Positions 36,925-46,506 are shown, counted from the stretch's first letter. The stretch: 64,000 nucleotides of DNA from Rhodobacteraceae bacterium CCMM004 (GCA_004005435.1 RZWH01000006.1:62001-126000), one strand, 5' to 3'. Made by a program: numbers and translations. The notes: generated by a model from the letters alone, not told the origin.

Positions 36925-37884
36925 ATGAAAGCCATCAAATTCGCAGCCTTTGCCGCGGCGCTGGCCGTCGGCGGCGCCGCCACCGCGCAGGAGCGGTTCA
37001 TTACCATCGGCACCGGCGGCCAGACCGGCGTGTATTTCGTCGTGGGTCAGTCGATCTGTCGTCTGGTGAACCGCGGCACGGCCGACCACAACCTCAAGTG
37101 CACCGCGCCCTCGACCGGCGGCTCCATCGCCAACATCAATGCGATCAAGGCCGGCGACATGGACATGGGCGTGGCCCAGTCCGACTGGCAGTACCATGCC
37201 TATAACGGTTCCTCGCAGTTCGAAGGTGACGCCTTCGGCGACCTGCGCGCGGTGTTCTCGGTGCACGGCGAGCCCTTTACCGTCGTGGCCCGGGCCGACA
37301 GCGGCATCGAGACCTTCGACGACCTGTTCGGCAAGCGCGTGAACGTGGGCAACCCCGGGTCGGGCCAGCGGGCCACCATGGACGTGGTGCTGGAGGCGAT
37401 GGGCAAGTCGGCCGACGACTTTGCCCTGGCGTCCGAGTTGAAGCCGGCCGAGCAGTCGGCAGCGCTGGGCGACAACAAGGTCGACGCCATCGTCTATACC
37501 GTCGGCCACCCGAACGGGTCGATCCAGGAGGCCACGTCGACCGTGGACGCCAAGCTGGTGGATGTGACCGGCGAGGCCATCGACAGCCTGGTCAACGACA
37601 ACCCCTACTACGCCAAGGCGACGATCCCGGGCGGCATGTACAAGGGCAACGACGAAGACACCGAGACCTTCGGCGTCAAGGCGACCTTCGTGACCTCGGC
37701 CAGCGTTCCCGACGACGTGGTCTACACCGTGGTCAAGGCGGTGTTCGACAACTTCGACCGGTTCAAGGGTCTGCATCCGGCCTTCGCCAACCTCAGCGAA
37801 GAAGAGATGATCGCCGACGGCCTGTCGGCGCCGCTGCACCCCGGTGCCGAGATGTATTACAAGGAGCGTGGCTGGATCGAATGA
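36925..37884 (+). CDS. TRAP transporter solute-binding protein, TAXI family
   Basis: A 319-residue periplasmic binding protein with signal peptide MKAIKFAAFAAALAVGGAATAQ. The mature start, RFITIGTGGQTGVYFVVGQSICRLVN, is the TAXI signature, with CTAPSTGGSIANINAIKAGDMDMGVAQSDW and VGNPGSGQRATMD following. TAXI proteins bind organic acids such as glutamate or 2-oxoglutarate and serve TRAP permeases with a fused small subunit, which is the next gene. The ATG at 36925 has GGGAG upstream. The ligand is unknown; operon context suggests an amine, amide or amino acid precursor. Confidence 0.93.
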   Translation: MKAIKFAAFAAALAVGGAATAQERFITIGTGGQTGVYFVVGQSICRLVNRGTADHNLKCTAPSTGGSIANINAIKAGDMDMGVAQSDWQYHAYNGSSQFEGDAFGDLRAVFSVHGEPFTVVARADSGIETFDDLFGKRVNVGNPGSGQRATMDVVLEAMGKSADDFALASELKPAEQSAALGDNKVDAIVYTVGHPNGSIQEATSTVDAKLVDVTGEAIDSLVNDNPYYAKATIPGGMYKGNDEDTETFGVKATFVTSASVPDDVVYTVVKAVFDNFDRFKGLHPAFANLSEEEMIADGLSAPLHPGAEMYYKERGWIE

Positions 37885-38015
37885 TCCGCTGACCCTCTGA
37901 CGCGACCGGCCGTCCCGCCTCGGTGGGGCGGCCCACCCAACAGACGCCCCGCGCCAAAGACGGGGCGCGCGGCCCGCCGGACACCCGGATGGGCCCCACC
38001 AGCGGGGACAGCACC

Positions 38016-40787
38016 ATGAGCGACGACGACAAGCAGTTCCAGGCCGCCGCGGTCGAGAACGAGGGCGCGGGCAAGGGCGGGCTCAGTCAGGCGGAACTGG
38101 ACGAACTGGTCGCGTCGTCGGACACTGGGGGGCGGTCGCCCACCGGGGCGGTCGGCACGCTGATCCTGGTCGTTGCACTGGTCTGGTCGCTGTTCCAACT
38201 CTGGATCGCCTCGCCGATCCCCTTCATCGTCGGTTGGGGCGTGTTCAACGACACCGAGGCGCGGTCCTTCCACCTGGCCTTTGCGCTGTTTCTGGCCTTT
38301 GCCGCCTATCCGGCGGCCCGGACACCGGCGCAACTGGGCCTCGCCGTCGCGGTGCCGGTGGTCCTGACGGCGCTCTTCATCTACGGCGCCAAAGAGGGTG
38401 TGCCGATTTGGTGGATCCCGATCCCGGGGCTCTTGGTCCTGGCAGCGATCCTTCTGGGCTCGCCCAAGGACCGCATCCCGGTCTGGGAATGGGGCCTGGC
38501 CATCGTCGGGGCCCTGTCGGCGCTGTATCTCTACGTCTTCTACGACGGCATCGCCGAGAGGGTCGGCGCGCCGATCCTCCAGGACTACGTGGTGGCGGTC
38601 ATCGGCCTGTTGATCCTGCTGGAGGCGACGCGCCGCGCGCTCGGTCCGGCACTCATGATCGTGGCGACGGTGTTCCTGGTCTACACCTTCCTCGGCCCGC
38701 ACATGCCGTCGATCATCGCGCACAAGGGCAACAACCTGTCCGAAGTCGTGAACCACCAGTGGATCACCACAGAGGGCGTGTTCGGCATCGCGCTGGGCGT
38801 GTCCACGTCGTTTGTGTTCCTGTTCGTCCTGTTCGGCTCGCTCCTCGACAAGGCCGGGGCCGGCAACTACTTCATCCAGGTCGCGTTCAGCCTGATGGGC
38901 CACATGCGCGGCGGCCCGGCCAAGGCGGCGGTCGTGTCCTCGGCCATGACCGGCCTGATCTCGGGCTCGTCGATCGCCAACGTCGTCACCACCGGCACCT
39001 TCACCATCCCGCTGATGAAGCGCGTGGGCTTTTCCAGCGAAAAGGCCGGGGCGGTCGAGGTGGCCAGTTCGGTGAACGGCCAGATCATGCCGCCGGTCAT
39101 GGGCGCCGCGGCGTTCCTCATGGTCGAGTACGTGGGCATCCCCTATTTCGACGTGGTCAAGCACGCCTTCCTGCCGGCGGTCATCAGCTATATCGCGCTG
39201 GTCTACATCGTCCATCTGGAGGCGATGAAGGCCAACATGCAGGGCCTGCCGCGCGCCTACGAGCCCAAGCCCTGGGTGGCGTGGCTGCTGTCGCTGGCGT
39301 TCACGGTCGCGGCGATCTGCGCGCTGAGCTTTGCCGTCTATTATCTGATGGGGTGGATCCGCCCGGCCTTCGGCTCGGCTGCGCTGTGGGTCGTGTTCGC
39401 GATGCTCACGGCGGTCTATATCGGCCTGCTTTACGTGGCGTCCAAGGAAAAGCCGCTGAAGATGGAGGACCCCAACGCGCCGGTCACGTCGCTGCCGCTG
39501 CCGGGGCCGACCGTGCGCTCCGGTCTGCACTTCATCCTGCCGGTGGTCGTGCTGGTCTGGGCGCTGATGGTGGACCGCCTGTCGCCCGGGCTCTCGGCCT
39601 TCTGGGCGGCGACGTTCATGATCTTCATCCTGGTCACCCAGCGGCCGCTGATGGCGATGCTGCGCGGCGAGGGCCGCTACGGCGCAGCGGTGCGCGGCGG
39701 CATCCTGGACCTGATCGACGGACTGGTCTCGGGCGCGCGCAACATGATCGGCATCGGCATCGCCACGGCGACCGCCGGCGTCATCGTCGGCGCGGTCAGC
39801 CAGACCGGCGTGGGCTCGGCCCTGGCGGACGTGGTCGAGGTGCTGTCGGGGGGCAACATCCTGGCCATCCTGGCGCTGACGGCGGTGCTGTCGCTGATCC
39901 TCGGGATGGGTCTGCCGACCACGGCCAACTACATCGTCGTGTCGGCGCTGCTGGCCCCGGTCATCGTCACCCTGGGCCAGCAGAACGGCCTGATCGTGCC
40001 CCTGATCGCGGTGCACCTCTTCGTCTTCTACTTCGGCATCATGGCGGACGTGACGCCGCCCGTGGGCCTGGCGTCCTTTGCCGCTGCGGCGGTGTCGGGG
40101 GGCGACCCGATCAAGACCGGGGTGGTGGCGTTCTTCTACTCGCTGCGGACGGCGGCCCTGCCGTTCCTGTTCATCTTCAACACCGACTTGCTGCTGATCG
40201 ATGTGACATGGATCGAGGGCATTTTCGTCTTCATTGTCGCGACCGTAGCGATGCTGCTGTTCGCGGCGGCGACGCAGGGCTGGTTCCTGGCGCGCAACCG
40301 GATCTACGAGTCGGTGATCCTGCTCCTGATCGCGTTCACGCTGTTCCGCCCGGGGTTCTGGATGGACATGGTTGTGCCGCCCTACGACCAGGTGGCGCCG
40401 ACCGAGATCGCCGAGGCGGCGATGCAGGTGCCGCCGGGCGAGGCGCTGCGCCTGCGCATCAGCGGCCTGAACGCAGTGGGCGACCCGGTGACGTTCACCG
40501 CCCTGCTGCCGGTCGGCGATGGCGCCACCGGAGAGGAGCGGTTGGCCGACGCGGGCCTCGACGGCCTCATCATGCAGGACGGCGGGACGGTCCTGATCGA
40601 CAACGTCACCTTTGGCTCGCCCGCGGCCGAGGCCGGGCTCGACTGGGATCAGACCATCGAGCGGGTGATGGTCCCCGCCGACCAGCCGTCGAAATACTGG
40701 ATGTTCATCCCGGCGCTGCTGCTCCTGGGCGGGGTGGTGATGCTCCAGCGCGGTCGCCGACGTCCCGAAGAACCGGCCCTGGCATGA
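38016..40787 (+). CDS. TRAP transporter fused permease (DctQM type)
   Basis: A 923-residue membrane protein combining the small and large TRAP permease subunits, the usual partner of TAXI binding proteins. A hydrophilic start (1-45) is followed by about 18 helices; conserved large-subunit stretches are SGSSIANVVTTGTFTIPLMKRVGF, NGQIMPPVMGAAAFLM and LGMGLPTTANYIVVSALLAPVI. Residues from about 760 to 900 form a C-terminal domain like DUF3394, ending in a single helix and a charged tail. The ATG at 38016 is preferred; the upstream frame is low-complexity. Uptake is driven by an ion gradient, commonly sodium, which fits the Na+-NQR in the window. Confidence 0.93.
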   Translation: MSDDDKQFQAAAVENEGAGKGGLSQAELDELVASSDTGGRSPTGAVGTLILVVALVWSLFQLWIASPIPFIVGWGVFNDTEARSFHLAFALFLAFAAYPAARTPAQLGLAVAVPVVLTALFIYGAKEGVPIWWIPIPGLLVLAAILLGSPKDRIPVWEWGLAIVGALSALYLYVFYDGIAERVGAPILQDYVVAVIGLLILLEATRRALGPALMIVATVFLVYTFLGPHMPSIIAHKGNNLSEVVNHQWITTEGVFGIALGVSTSFVFLFVLFGSLLDKAGAGNYFIQVAFSLMGHMRGGPAKAAVVSSAMTGLISGSSIANVVTTGTFTIPLMKRVGFSSEKAGAVEVASSVNGQIMPPVMGAAAFLMVEYVGIPYFDVVKHAFLPAVISYIALVYIVHLEAMKANMQGLPRAYEPKPWVAWLLSLAFTVAAICALSFAVYYLMGWIRPAFGSAALWVVFAMLTAVYIGLLYVASKEKPLKMEDPNAPVTSLPLPGPTVRSGLHFILPVVVLVWALMVDRLSPGLSAFWAATFMIFILVTQRPLMAMLRGEGRYGAAVRGGILDLIDGLVSGARNMIGIGIATATAGVIVGAVSQTGVGSALADVVEVLSGGNILAILALTAVLSLILGMGLPTTANYIVVSALLAPVIVTLGQQNGLIVPLIAVHLFVFYFGIMADVTPPVGLASFAAAAVSGGDPIKTGVVAFFYSLRTAALPFLFIFNTDLLLIDVTWIEGIFVFIVATVAMLLFAAATQGWFLARNRIYESVILLLIAFTLFRPGFWMDMVVPPYDQVAPTEIAEAAMQVPPGEALRLRISGLNAVGDPVTFTALLPVGDGATGEERLADAGLDGLIMQDGGTVLIDNVTFGSPAAEAGLDWDQTIERVMVPADQPSKYWMFIPALLLLGGVVMLQRGRRRPEEPALA

Positions 40788-40799
40788 TGGAGGCGAGAG

Positions 40800-41225
40800 A
40801 TGTTCAACGACGTGCTTCTGCCCATTGACCTGAACCATCCCGAGAGCTGGTCCAAGTCGCTGCCTCTCGCGGCCAAGATGGCCGGCAAGGGGGGCACGGT
40901 CCACGTCCTCGGCATCGTCCACGACCTCGGCTCGGCGATGGTGGCCAACTTCCTGCCCGCCGATTTCGAGAAGAAGGCCATCGCCCGGATGAAGGACGAG
41001 TTGGAGGCGTTCAAAGCCGAGCACATGCCGGAGGGCGTCCGCGCAGACACCCATGTCGGCCACGGCCACGTCCCCGAGACGATTCTCAAGATCGCGGGGA
41101 ACGTCGGCGCCGACCTGATCGTCATGGCCTCGCATCCGCCTGGCGATCTGGGCACCTTGCTTGTCGGCTCGAACGCGGACAGGGTGGTGCGCCACGCGCA
41201 TCTGCCCGTGCTGGTGGTCCGCTGA
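40800..41225 (+). CDS. Universal stress protein associated with TRAP transporter
   Basis: A 141-residue single-domain Usp with the ATP-binding pattern MASHPPGDLGTLLVGSNADRVVRHAHLPVLVV at the C-terminus. The G-rich motif is slightly altered from the classical G-x2-G-x9-G(S/T). Usp genes next to TRAP transporters are known, for example TeaD with the ectoine transporter TeaABC, where it regulates transport. It is placed 12 bp after the permease stop, with GGAGG before the ATG. Confidence 0.92.
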   Translation: MFNDVLLPIDLNHPESWSKSLPLAAKMAGKGGTVHVLGIVHDLGSAMVANFLPADFEKKAIARMKDELEAFKAEHMPEGVRADTHVGHGHVPETILKIAGNVGADLIVMASHPPGDLGTLLVGSNADRVVRHAHLPVLVVR

Positions 41226-41306
41226 CGCGGCCGCCGCAATCGCGCCCCCGCAGGCGCCAATAAGAACACCGAGGGAGGCACCGCACCCTATGGAGACAGT
41301 ATTCCC

Positions 41307-42263
41307 ATGACCCCCTTCGCCATCGCCGGCGTGCAGATGCACGTCGCGGCGCTGCATTCCAACGTCGAGGCCATGCGCCATCGGATCGAGATCCTGATGG
41401 CCCGGTTCCCCTGGACCCAGATGGTCCTGTTCTCGGAGCTGGCGCCCTACGGCCCTCTCGACCGCTACGCCCAACCCTTTCCCAACGAGGCCATCGCGCA
41501 GTTCCAGGAGGACGCGCGCCGCTACGGTATCTGGCTGATCCCCGGCTCGATGTTCGAAAAGCACCCCGACGGGCGCATCACCAACACCTCTGTGGTGATC
41601 GACCCTCAGGGCCAGATCGTCGCGAAGTACTCCAAGATGTTTCCGTTCCGGCCCTACGAGCAGGGGATTTCGGCGGGGACCGAGTTCTGCGTGTTCGACG
41701 TGCCGCAGGTGGGCCGCTTCGGCCTGTCGATCTGCTATGACATCTGGTTCCCCGAGACCACGCGCCACCTGACGGCGCAGGGGGTCGAGGTGTTGCTGCA
41801 CCCGGTGCTGACCGGCACCACCGACCGCGATGCCGAGATCGCCATCGCACGCGCCACCGCAGCGCAGTTCCAGTGCTACGTCTTCGACGTCAACGGCCTG
41901 GCCGCGGGCGGGGTGGGGCGCAGCCTGGTGGTCGATCCGTCCGCCACGGTCCTGCACCAGTCCGCCGGACAGGAGGACATGTTCCCCATCGAGGTTGACC
42001 TCGACCAGGTCCGCCGCCAGCGCGAGACCGGGATGAAGGGGCTGGGCCAGGTGCTCAAAAGTTTCCGCGACCGCGAGGCCGAGTTCCCCGTCTACGACCG
42101 CGCCTCGGGCGCCGATGCCTATCTGCACACGCTGGGCCCGCTGGCGATGCCGCAGAAGGCGACGCCGCGCACCGATCCCCGCGCCGCGCCGGGCTATCAG
42201 GAGGCGCCGGACACGCCGGTGGGCAACATCGCGGCGTTCAAAGGCAAGACCGGGACCGACTGA
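41307..42263 (+). CDS. Nitrilase-superfamily carbon-nitrogen hydrolase
   Basis: A 318-residue C-N hydrolase with the catalytic triad Glu44 (LFSELAPYG), Lys110 (KYSKMFPFRPYE) and Cys143 (SICYDIWFPE). The last 50 residues are a Pro/Ala-rich tail. The superfamily includes amidases, N-carbamoylputrescine amidase and omega-amidases; this one does not have a motif that I can assign to one of them. It is in a row with the TRAP transporter genes and is followed, 25 bp later, by the decarboxylase, which suggests hydrolysis of an amide or carbamoyl derivative of an amino acid or amine. Confidence 0.9.
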   Translation: MTPFAIAGVQMHVAALHSNVEAMRHRIEILMARFPWTQMVLFSELAPYGPLDRYAQPFPNEAIAQFQEDARRYGIWLIPGSMFEKHPDGRITNTSVVIDPQGQIVAKYSKMFPFRPYEQGISAGTEFCVFDVPQVGRFGLSICYDIWFPETTRHLTAQGVEVLLHPVLTGTTDRDAEIAIARATAAQFQCYVFDVNGLAAGGVGRSLVVDPSATVLHQSAGQEDMFPIEVDLDQVRRQRETGMKGLGQVLKSFRDREAEFPVYDRASGADAYLHTLGPLAMPQKATPRTDPRAAPGYQEAPDTPVGNIAAFKGKTGTD

Positions 42264-42288
42264 CGGTCCGGGCGATAGGGAGAGACCC

Positions 42289-45030
42289 ATGAACAAGCCC
42301 TCGGACGTCAAGCTGTCGTCGATCGGCGACTACTACAGCGCGACCCAACTGAGGGCGGACCGGTGGAGCGCCTTGCGGGAGACCGCCGAGGCGCTGGGCC
42401 GGCACGGCATCGACGGCCGCCAGGGCAAGACGCTGTTGGCCGAGGCCGAGCGGTTGTTCGCCGCGCTGGAGCCCATCGAGCGCTATTGGGCCTTTCCCGG
42501 CCATGCGGGGTTCGAGCATCTGCGGCGGCTCCTGGCGACGCGGGCCATCACGGACCTGTCGACGGCGGTGCAGCGGGTGGCGCGGGCGCTGGCCACCGGT
42601 GCCTATCGCCGCCGCACGATTCCGCTGATGACCTCCGAGGCGGACGTCGAGGATTACGAGGACGAGGCGAGCCTGGGGCCCGAGGCCCGCGCGCTGGGCC
42701 GCCCCTATTTCGAGGTCCTGATCGTGGACGGCGTCACCGACCATCAGGAGAAATGGCTGCGCCAGTCGCTCCAGCGGATGCGCCGGGTGGAGGACAGCTT
42801 CGTCTACGAACCCGTGGTGGTGCCGTCCATCGAGGACGCGCTGATCGCCATCCTCTTCAACCACAACGTCCAGGCGGTGGTGGTGCGGCCGGGCGTGACG
42901 CTGAAGTCCAAAAACGAGCTGCCGATCCTCAAGCAGTATCTGAACCGCGTCGGCGACGACGAGGACGTGGACGGGCTGCAACCTCACGAATACGGCCCCG
43001 AGGCGTGCCGCCTGATCGCCAAGGTGCGCCCCGAACTGGACGCCTACCTCGTCACCGACCGCTCAGCCGAGGACATCGCAGGCATGGATCTCGGTCGCTG
43101 TCGGCGGGTGTTCTACAACCAGGAGGATTTCCTGGAGCTGCACCTCAACATCCTGCGCGGCGTGAATCGGCGCTACAAGACGCCGTTCTTCACCGCGCTC
43201 AAGGAGTATTCCAAACAGCCGACCGGCGTGTTCCACGCCATGCCGATCAGCCGCGGCAAGTCGATCAGCCGCAGCCACTGGATCCAGGACATGGGCGCCT
43301 TCTACGGCCCCAACATCTTTCTCGCCGAGACATCGGCGACGTCGGGCGGGCTCGACAGCCTGTTGGAACCCCGCGGCCCGATCAAGGAGGCGCAAGAGCT
43401 GGCCGCCCGCGCCTTCGGTGCCAAGCACACGTTCTTTGCCACGAACGGCACCTCCACCTGCAACAAGATCGTGGTGCAGGCGCTGGTGCGGCCCGGCGAC
43501 ATCGTCCTGGTGGACCGCGACTGTCACAAGTCGCACCACTACGGCATGGTGCTGGCCGGCGCCAACGTCGTCTACATGGACAGCTATCCGCTCAACGACT
43601 ACTCGATGTATGGCGCGGTGCCGATCCGCGAGATCAAGCACCATCTGCTCAGGCTGAGGGCGGCGGGCAAGCTGGACCGCGTGCGCATGATCCTCCTGAC
43701 CAACTGCACCTTCGACGGGCTGGTCTACAACGTCGAGCGGGTGATGGAGGAATGCCTGGCGATCAAAAAGGACCTGGTGTTCCTCTGGGACGAGGCATGG
43801 TTCGCCTTTGCCCGCTTCGGGCCGACCTATCGCCAGCGCACCGCGATGCACGCGGCCGACACGCTGCGCACTAGCGTCAAGTCCGGGGGCTATGCCGAGC
43901 GATGGCAGGAGCAGCGGGCGCTGATGGAGGAGGGGTCGGACGACGACATCCTCGACGCCCGCCTGGTGCCGCCCCCCGACGCGCGCATCCGCGTCTATGC
44001 CACACAGTCGACGCACAAGACGCTGACCTCGCTCCGGCAGGGGTCGATGATCCACGTCCAAGACCAGGATTTCAAAGGCGAGGTGGAGGCGGCGTTCCAC
44101 GAAGCGTACATGACCCATACCTCGACCTCGCCGAACTATCAGATCATCGCGTCGCTGGACGTGGGCCGCCGCCAGGTCGAGCTGGAGGGGTTCGAGTTCG
44201 TGCAGCGCCAGGTCGAGAGCGCCATGGCGATCCGGCGGGCGATCTCGACGCACCCGCTGTTGAAGAAATACTTCAAGCTGCTGACCGCGGGCGACATGAT
44301 CCCCGAGCCCTATCGCGAGAGCGGGGTGCAGAGCTACTACGACCCCGAGCAGGGCTGGACCGACATCTGGGAGAGCTGGAGCAGCGACGAGTTCGTGCTG
44401 GACGCCACGCGCGTCACGCTCGCCGTGGGCGGCACAGGCTGGGACGGCGATACGTTCAAGACCAAGGTGCTGATGGACAAATACGGAATCCAGATCAACA
44501 AGACCTCGCGCAACACCGTGCTGTTCATGACCAACATCGGCACAACCCGCTCGTCGGTCGCCTATCTGATCGAGGTGTTGGTCGAGATCGCCAAGGAGCT
44601 GGAAGAGTTGCTGGACGACGCCTCCAAGATGGAGCGGCGCTCGTTCGACCGGCGGGTGGCGAGCCTGGTGCAGGAGGTGCCGCCGCTGCCCGACTTCTCG
44701 CGCTTCCACGACGCCTTTCGTGCCGGCAGCGAGACGCCCGAGGGCGACATCCGCTCGGCCTTCTTCCTCGCCTACGACGAGGACAACTGCGACTATCTGG
44801 AGTTGGACGGCAGCCTTCTCGACCGGCTGAGCGCGGGGGAAGAGTTGGTCTCGGCCAGCTTCATCATCCCGTATCCTCCCGGCTTTCCCATCCTGGTGCC
44901 GGGGCAGGTCATCAGCCCCGAGATCCTGACCTTTATGCGCGCCCTCGACGTGAGCGAGATCCACGGCTACCGCCCCGATTTGGGGCTGCGCGTGTTCACG
45001 CCCGAGGCGCTTGCCCGAGTCACCGACTGA
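42289..45030 (+). CDS. Orn/Lys/Arg-family PLP decarboxylase, long form
   Basis: A 913-residue member of the biodegradative arginine/lysine/ornithine decarboxylase family; standard enzymes have 710-760. Residues about 1-150 are an extra helical part, about 150-330 match the receiver-like wing domain, 340-720 the PLP domain and the rest the C-terminal domain. The PLP lysine is Lys577 in QSTHKTLTSLRQGS; the upstream Asp is in LWDEAWFAF and TNGTSTCNKIVVQA binds phosphate. Between DEAW and STHK there is an insert (about 525-560) not typical of AdiA/CadA. The expected product is a diamine or agmatine. The ATG at 42289 has AGGGAGAG upstream; the next gene follows after 24 bp. Confidence 0.88.
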   Translation: MNKPSDVKLSSIGDYYSATQLRADRWSALRETAEALGRHGIDGRQGKTLLAEAERLFAALEPIERYWAFPGHAGFEHLRRLLATRAITDLSTAVQRVARALATGAYRRRTIPLMTSEADVEDYEDEASLGPEARALGRPYFEVLIVDGVTDHQEKWLRQSLQRMRRVEDSFVYEPVVVPSIEDALIAILFNHNVQAVVVRPGVTLKSKNELPILKQYLNRVGDDEDVDGLQPHEYGPEACRLIAKVRPELDAYLVTDRSAEDIAGMDLGRCRRVFYNQEDFLELHLNILRGVNRRYKTPFFTALKEYSKQPTGVFHAMPISRGKSISRSHWIQDMGAFYGPNIFLAETSATSGGLDSLLEPRGPIKEAQELAARAFGAKHTFFATNGTSTCNKIVVQALVRPGDIVLVDRDCHKSHHYGMVLAGANVVYMDSYPLNDYSMYGAVPIREIKHHLLRLRAAGKLDRVRMILLTNCTFDGLVYNVERVMEECLAIKKDLVFLWDEAWFAFARFGPTYRQRTAMHAADTLRTSVKSGGYAERWQEQRALMEEGSDDDILDARLVPPPDARIRVYATQSTHKTLTSLRQGSMIHVQDQDFKGEVEAAFHEAYMTHTSTSPNYQIIASLDVGRRQVELEGFEFVQRQVESAMAIRRAISTHPLLKKYFKLLTAGDMIPEPYRESGVQSYYDPEQGWTDIWESWSSDEFVLDATRVTLAVGGTGWDGDTFKTKVLMDKYGIQINKTSRNTVLFMTNIGTTRSSVAYLIEVLVEIAKELEELLDDASKMERRSFDRRVASLVQEVPPLPDFSRFHDAFRAGSETPEGDIRSAFFLAYDEDNCDYLELDGSLLDRLSAGEELVSASFIIPYPPGFPILVPGQVISPEILTFMRALDVSEIHGYRPDLGLRVFTPEALARVTD

Positions 45031-45054
45031 TCCATCCCAAGGAGAGCGACCCAG

Positions 45055-46506
45055 ATGCCCAAGAAGACGCTGAAGAACATCTCCGAGATCCGGCGGTTCT
45101 TTCACACCAACGATCAGCCGATCTATTTCGTCTCGGCGACCAACTTCAACCTGCTGGGCCTGGACGAGTGGGTGAAGAACTTCAAATATATCTGTTACAT
45201 GGACTGCTTCGACGGGCGCCATCCGAATGTGCTGGTCCCCGACGAGATCCCGCACGACGAGTTCCAGTCGATCGAGGACATCAACAACTACCTGCTCCAG
45301 CACAAGCAGGTGGTCGACTATGTCAAGGCGCGGGGCGGCAAGCCCAAGTTCGTGTTCCTGATGTTCGACGAAAAGACCGAAAAGCTGGCCAAGGACCTGG
45401 GCGGCGAGGTCTGGTTCCCCAAGGCCAAGCTGCGCACGTCGATGGACAACAAGATCGAGACGGTCCGCATCGGCAACAAGGCCGGCGTGCCCTCGGTCCC
45501 GAACGCCCTGAGCGAGGTCAAGGATTACGCCCACCTGCAAGAGGTCTGCAAGGAGCACGGTCTGGGCAACGACCTGGTGCTGCAATCGGCCTTCGGCGAC
45601 TCGGGCCACACCACGTTCTTCATCAAGTCCGAGGCCGATTTCCGCAAGCACGAGCACGAGATCGTCGGCGAGGGCGAGATCAAGATCATGAAGCGGATCG
45701 ACTGCCGTGGCTCGGCGATCGAGGCCTGCGCCACGTCCCAAGGCACCATCGTCGGCCCGCTGATGACCGAGCTCGTCGGCTTCAAGGAGCTGACGCCCTA
45801 TCGCGGCGGCTGGTGCGGGAACGAGATCTTTTCCACGGCCTTCAGCCCCAAGGTGCGCCAGCAGGCCCGCGATCTGACCTTCAAGTTCGGCGAGCAGCTG
45901 CGCAAGGAGGGCTATCGCGGCTACTTCGAGCTGGATTTCCTCATCGACAAGAAGACCGGCGACATCTGGCTGGGCGAGCTGAACCCGCGCATCACCGGCG
46001 CCAGTTCCATGACCAACCACGCCGCATTCGCCCATGCCGACGCGCCGCTGTTCCTGTTCCACCTGCTGGAGTTCTCGAAAAAGCCGTTCAAGCTGGACGT
46101 CGAAGAGCTGAACGCGCGCTGGGCCGATCCCGACATGATCGACCAGTGGAGCCAGATGGTGATCAAGCACACCGACGATTCGGTCGACATCGTCACCCAG
46201 GCGCCGCAGTCGGGCATCTACCGGATGACCGAGGACGGGCGCGTCGTCTTCGACCGCTTCGACTATCACCGCCGCGCGGTGGAGAGCGAGGACGAGGCGT
46301 TCTTCCTGCGGATCTCCAAGCCCGGCGATTTCCGCTACGAGGGCGCGGATCTGGGCATTCTGGTGACGCGCGGGCGATCGATGACCAAGGGCTTCCAGCT
46401 GACCGACAAGTCGCGGCGCTGGATCGACGGGATCAAGTCGGCGTTCTCGGCCCGGCCGCTGCCTTCGGCGCGTGCCACCGACGACGTCGCCTTCAAGATC
46501 ATGTAG
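45055..46506 (+). CDS. ATP-grasp ligase, carboxylase-like
   Basis: A 483-residue protein with an ATP-grasp fold. The N-terminal third is a Rossmann-like preATP-grasp domain; the central region shows NDLVLQSAFGDSGHTTFFIKSE (glycine-rich lid) and GEGEIKIMKRID, and the metal site is YFELDFLIDKKTGDIWLGELNPRITGAS. Databases tend to call such proteins biotin carboxylase, but no biotin carrier or transferase genes are nearby, so a carboxylate-amine ligase is a better guess. It is coupled to the decarboxylase gene (24 bp, AAGGAG). Substrates unknown. The 3' end overlaps the convergent marR gene by 8 bp. Confidence 0.8.
   Translation: MPKKTLKNISEIRRFFHTNDQPIYFVSATNFNLLGLDEWVKNFKYICYMDCFDGRHPNVLVPDEIPHDEFQSIEDINNYLLQHKQVVDYVKARGGKPKFVFLMFDEKTEKLAKDLGGEVWFPKAKLRTSMDNKIETVRIGNKAGVPSVPNALSEVKDYAHLQEVCKEHGLGNDLVLQSAFGDSGHTTFFIKSEADFRKHEHEIVGEGEIKIMKRIDCRGSAIEACATSQGTIVGPLMTELVGFKELTPYRGGWCGNEIFSTAFSPKVRQQARDLTFKFGEQLRKEGYRGYFELDFLIDKKTGDIWLGELNPRITGASSMTNHAAFAHADAPLFLFHLLEFSKKPFKLDVEELNARWADPDMIDQWSQMVIKHTDDSVDIVTQAPQSGIYRMTEDGRVVFDRFDYHRRAVESEDEAFFLRISKPGDFRYEGADLGILVTRGRSMTKGFQLTDKSRRWIDGIKSAFSARPLPSARATDDVAFKIM

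Noticed and set aside
37857-42311. A 1484-codon open frame on the minus strand opposite the TRAP, usp and nitrilase genes
   Set aside because: It is fully antisense to five well-supported proteins, rich in His, Arg, Gln and Asp from complemented GC-rich codons, and shows no domain. It is a codon-bias artefact.
45055-46506. Literal annotation of the ATP-grasp protein as biotin carboxylase
   Set aside because: No biotin carrier protein, carboxyltransferase or biotin ligase gene is near, and the preATP-grasp part is unlike AccC; only the ATP-grasp fold is supported.
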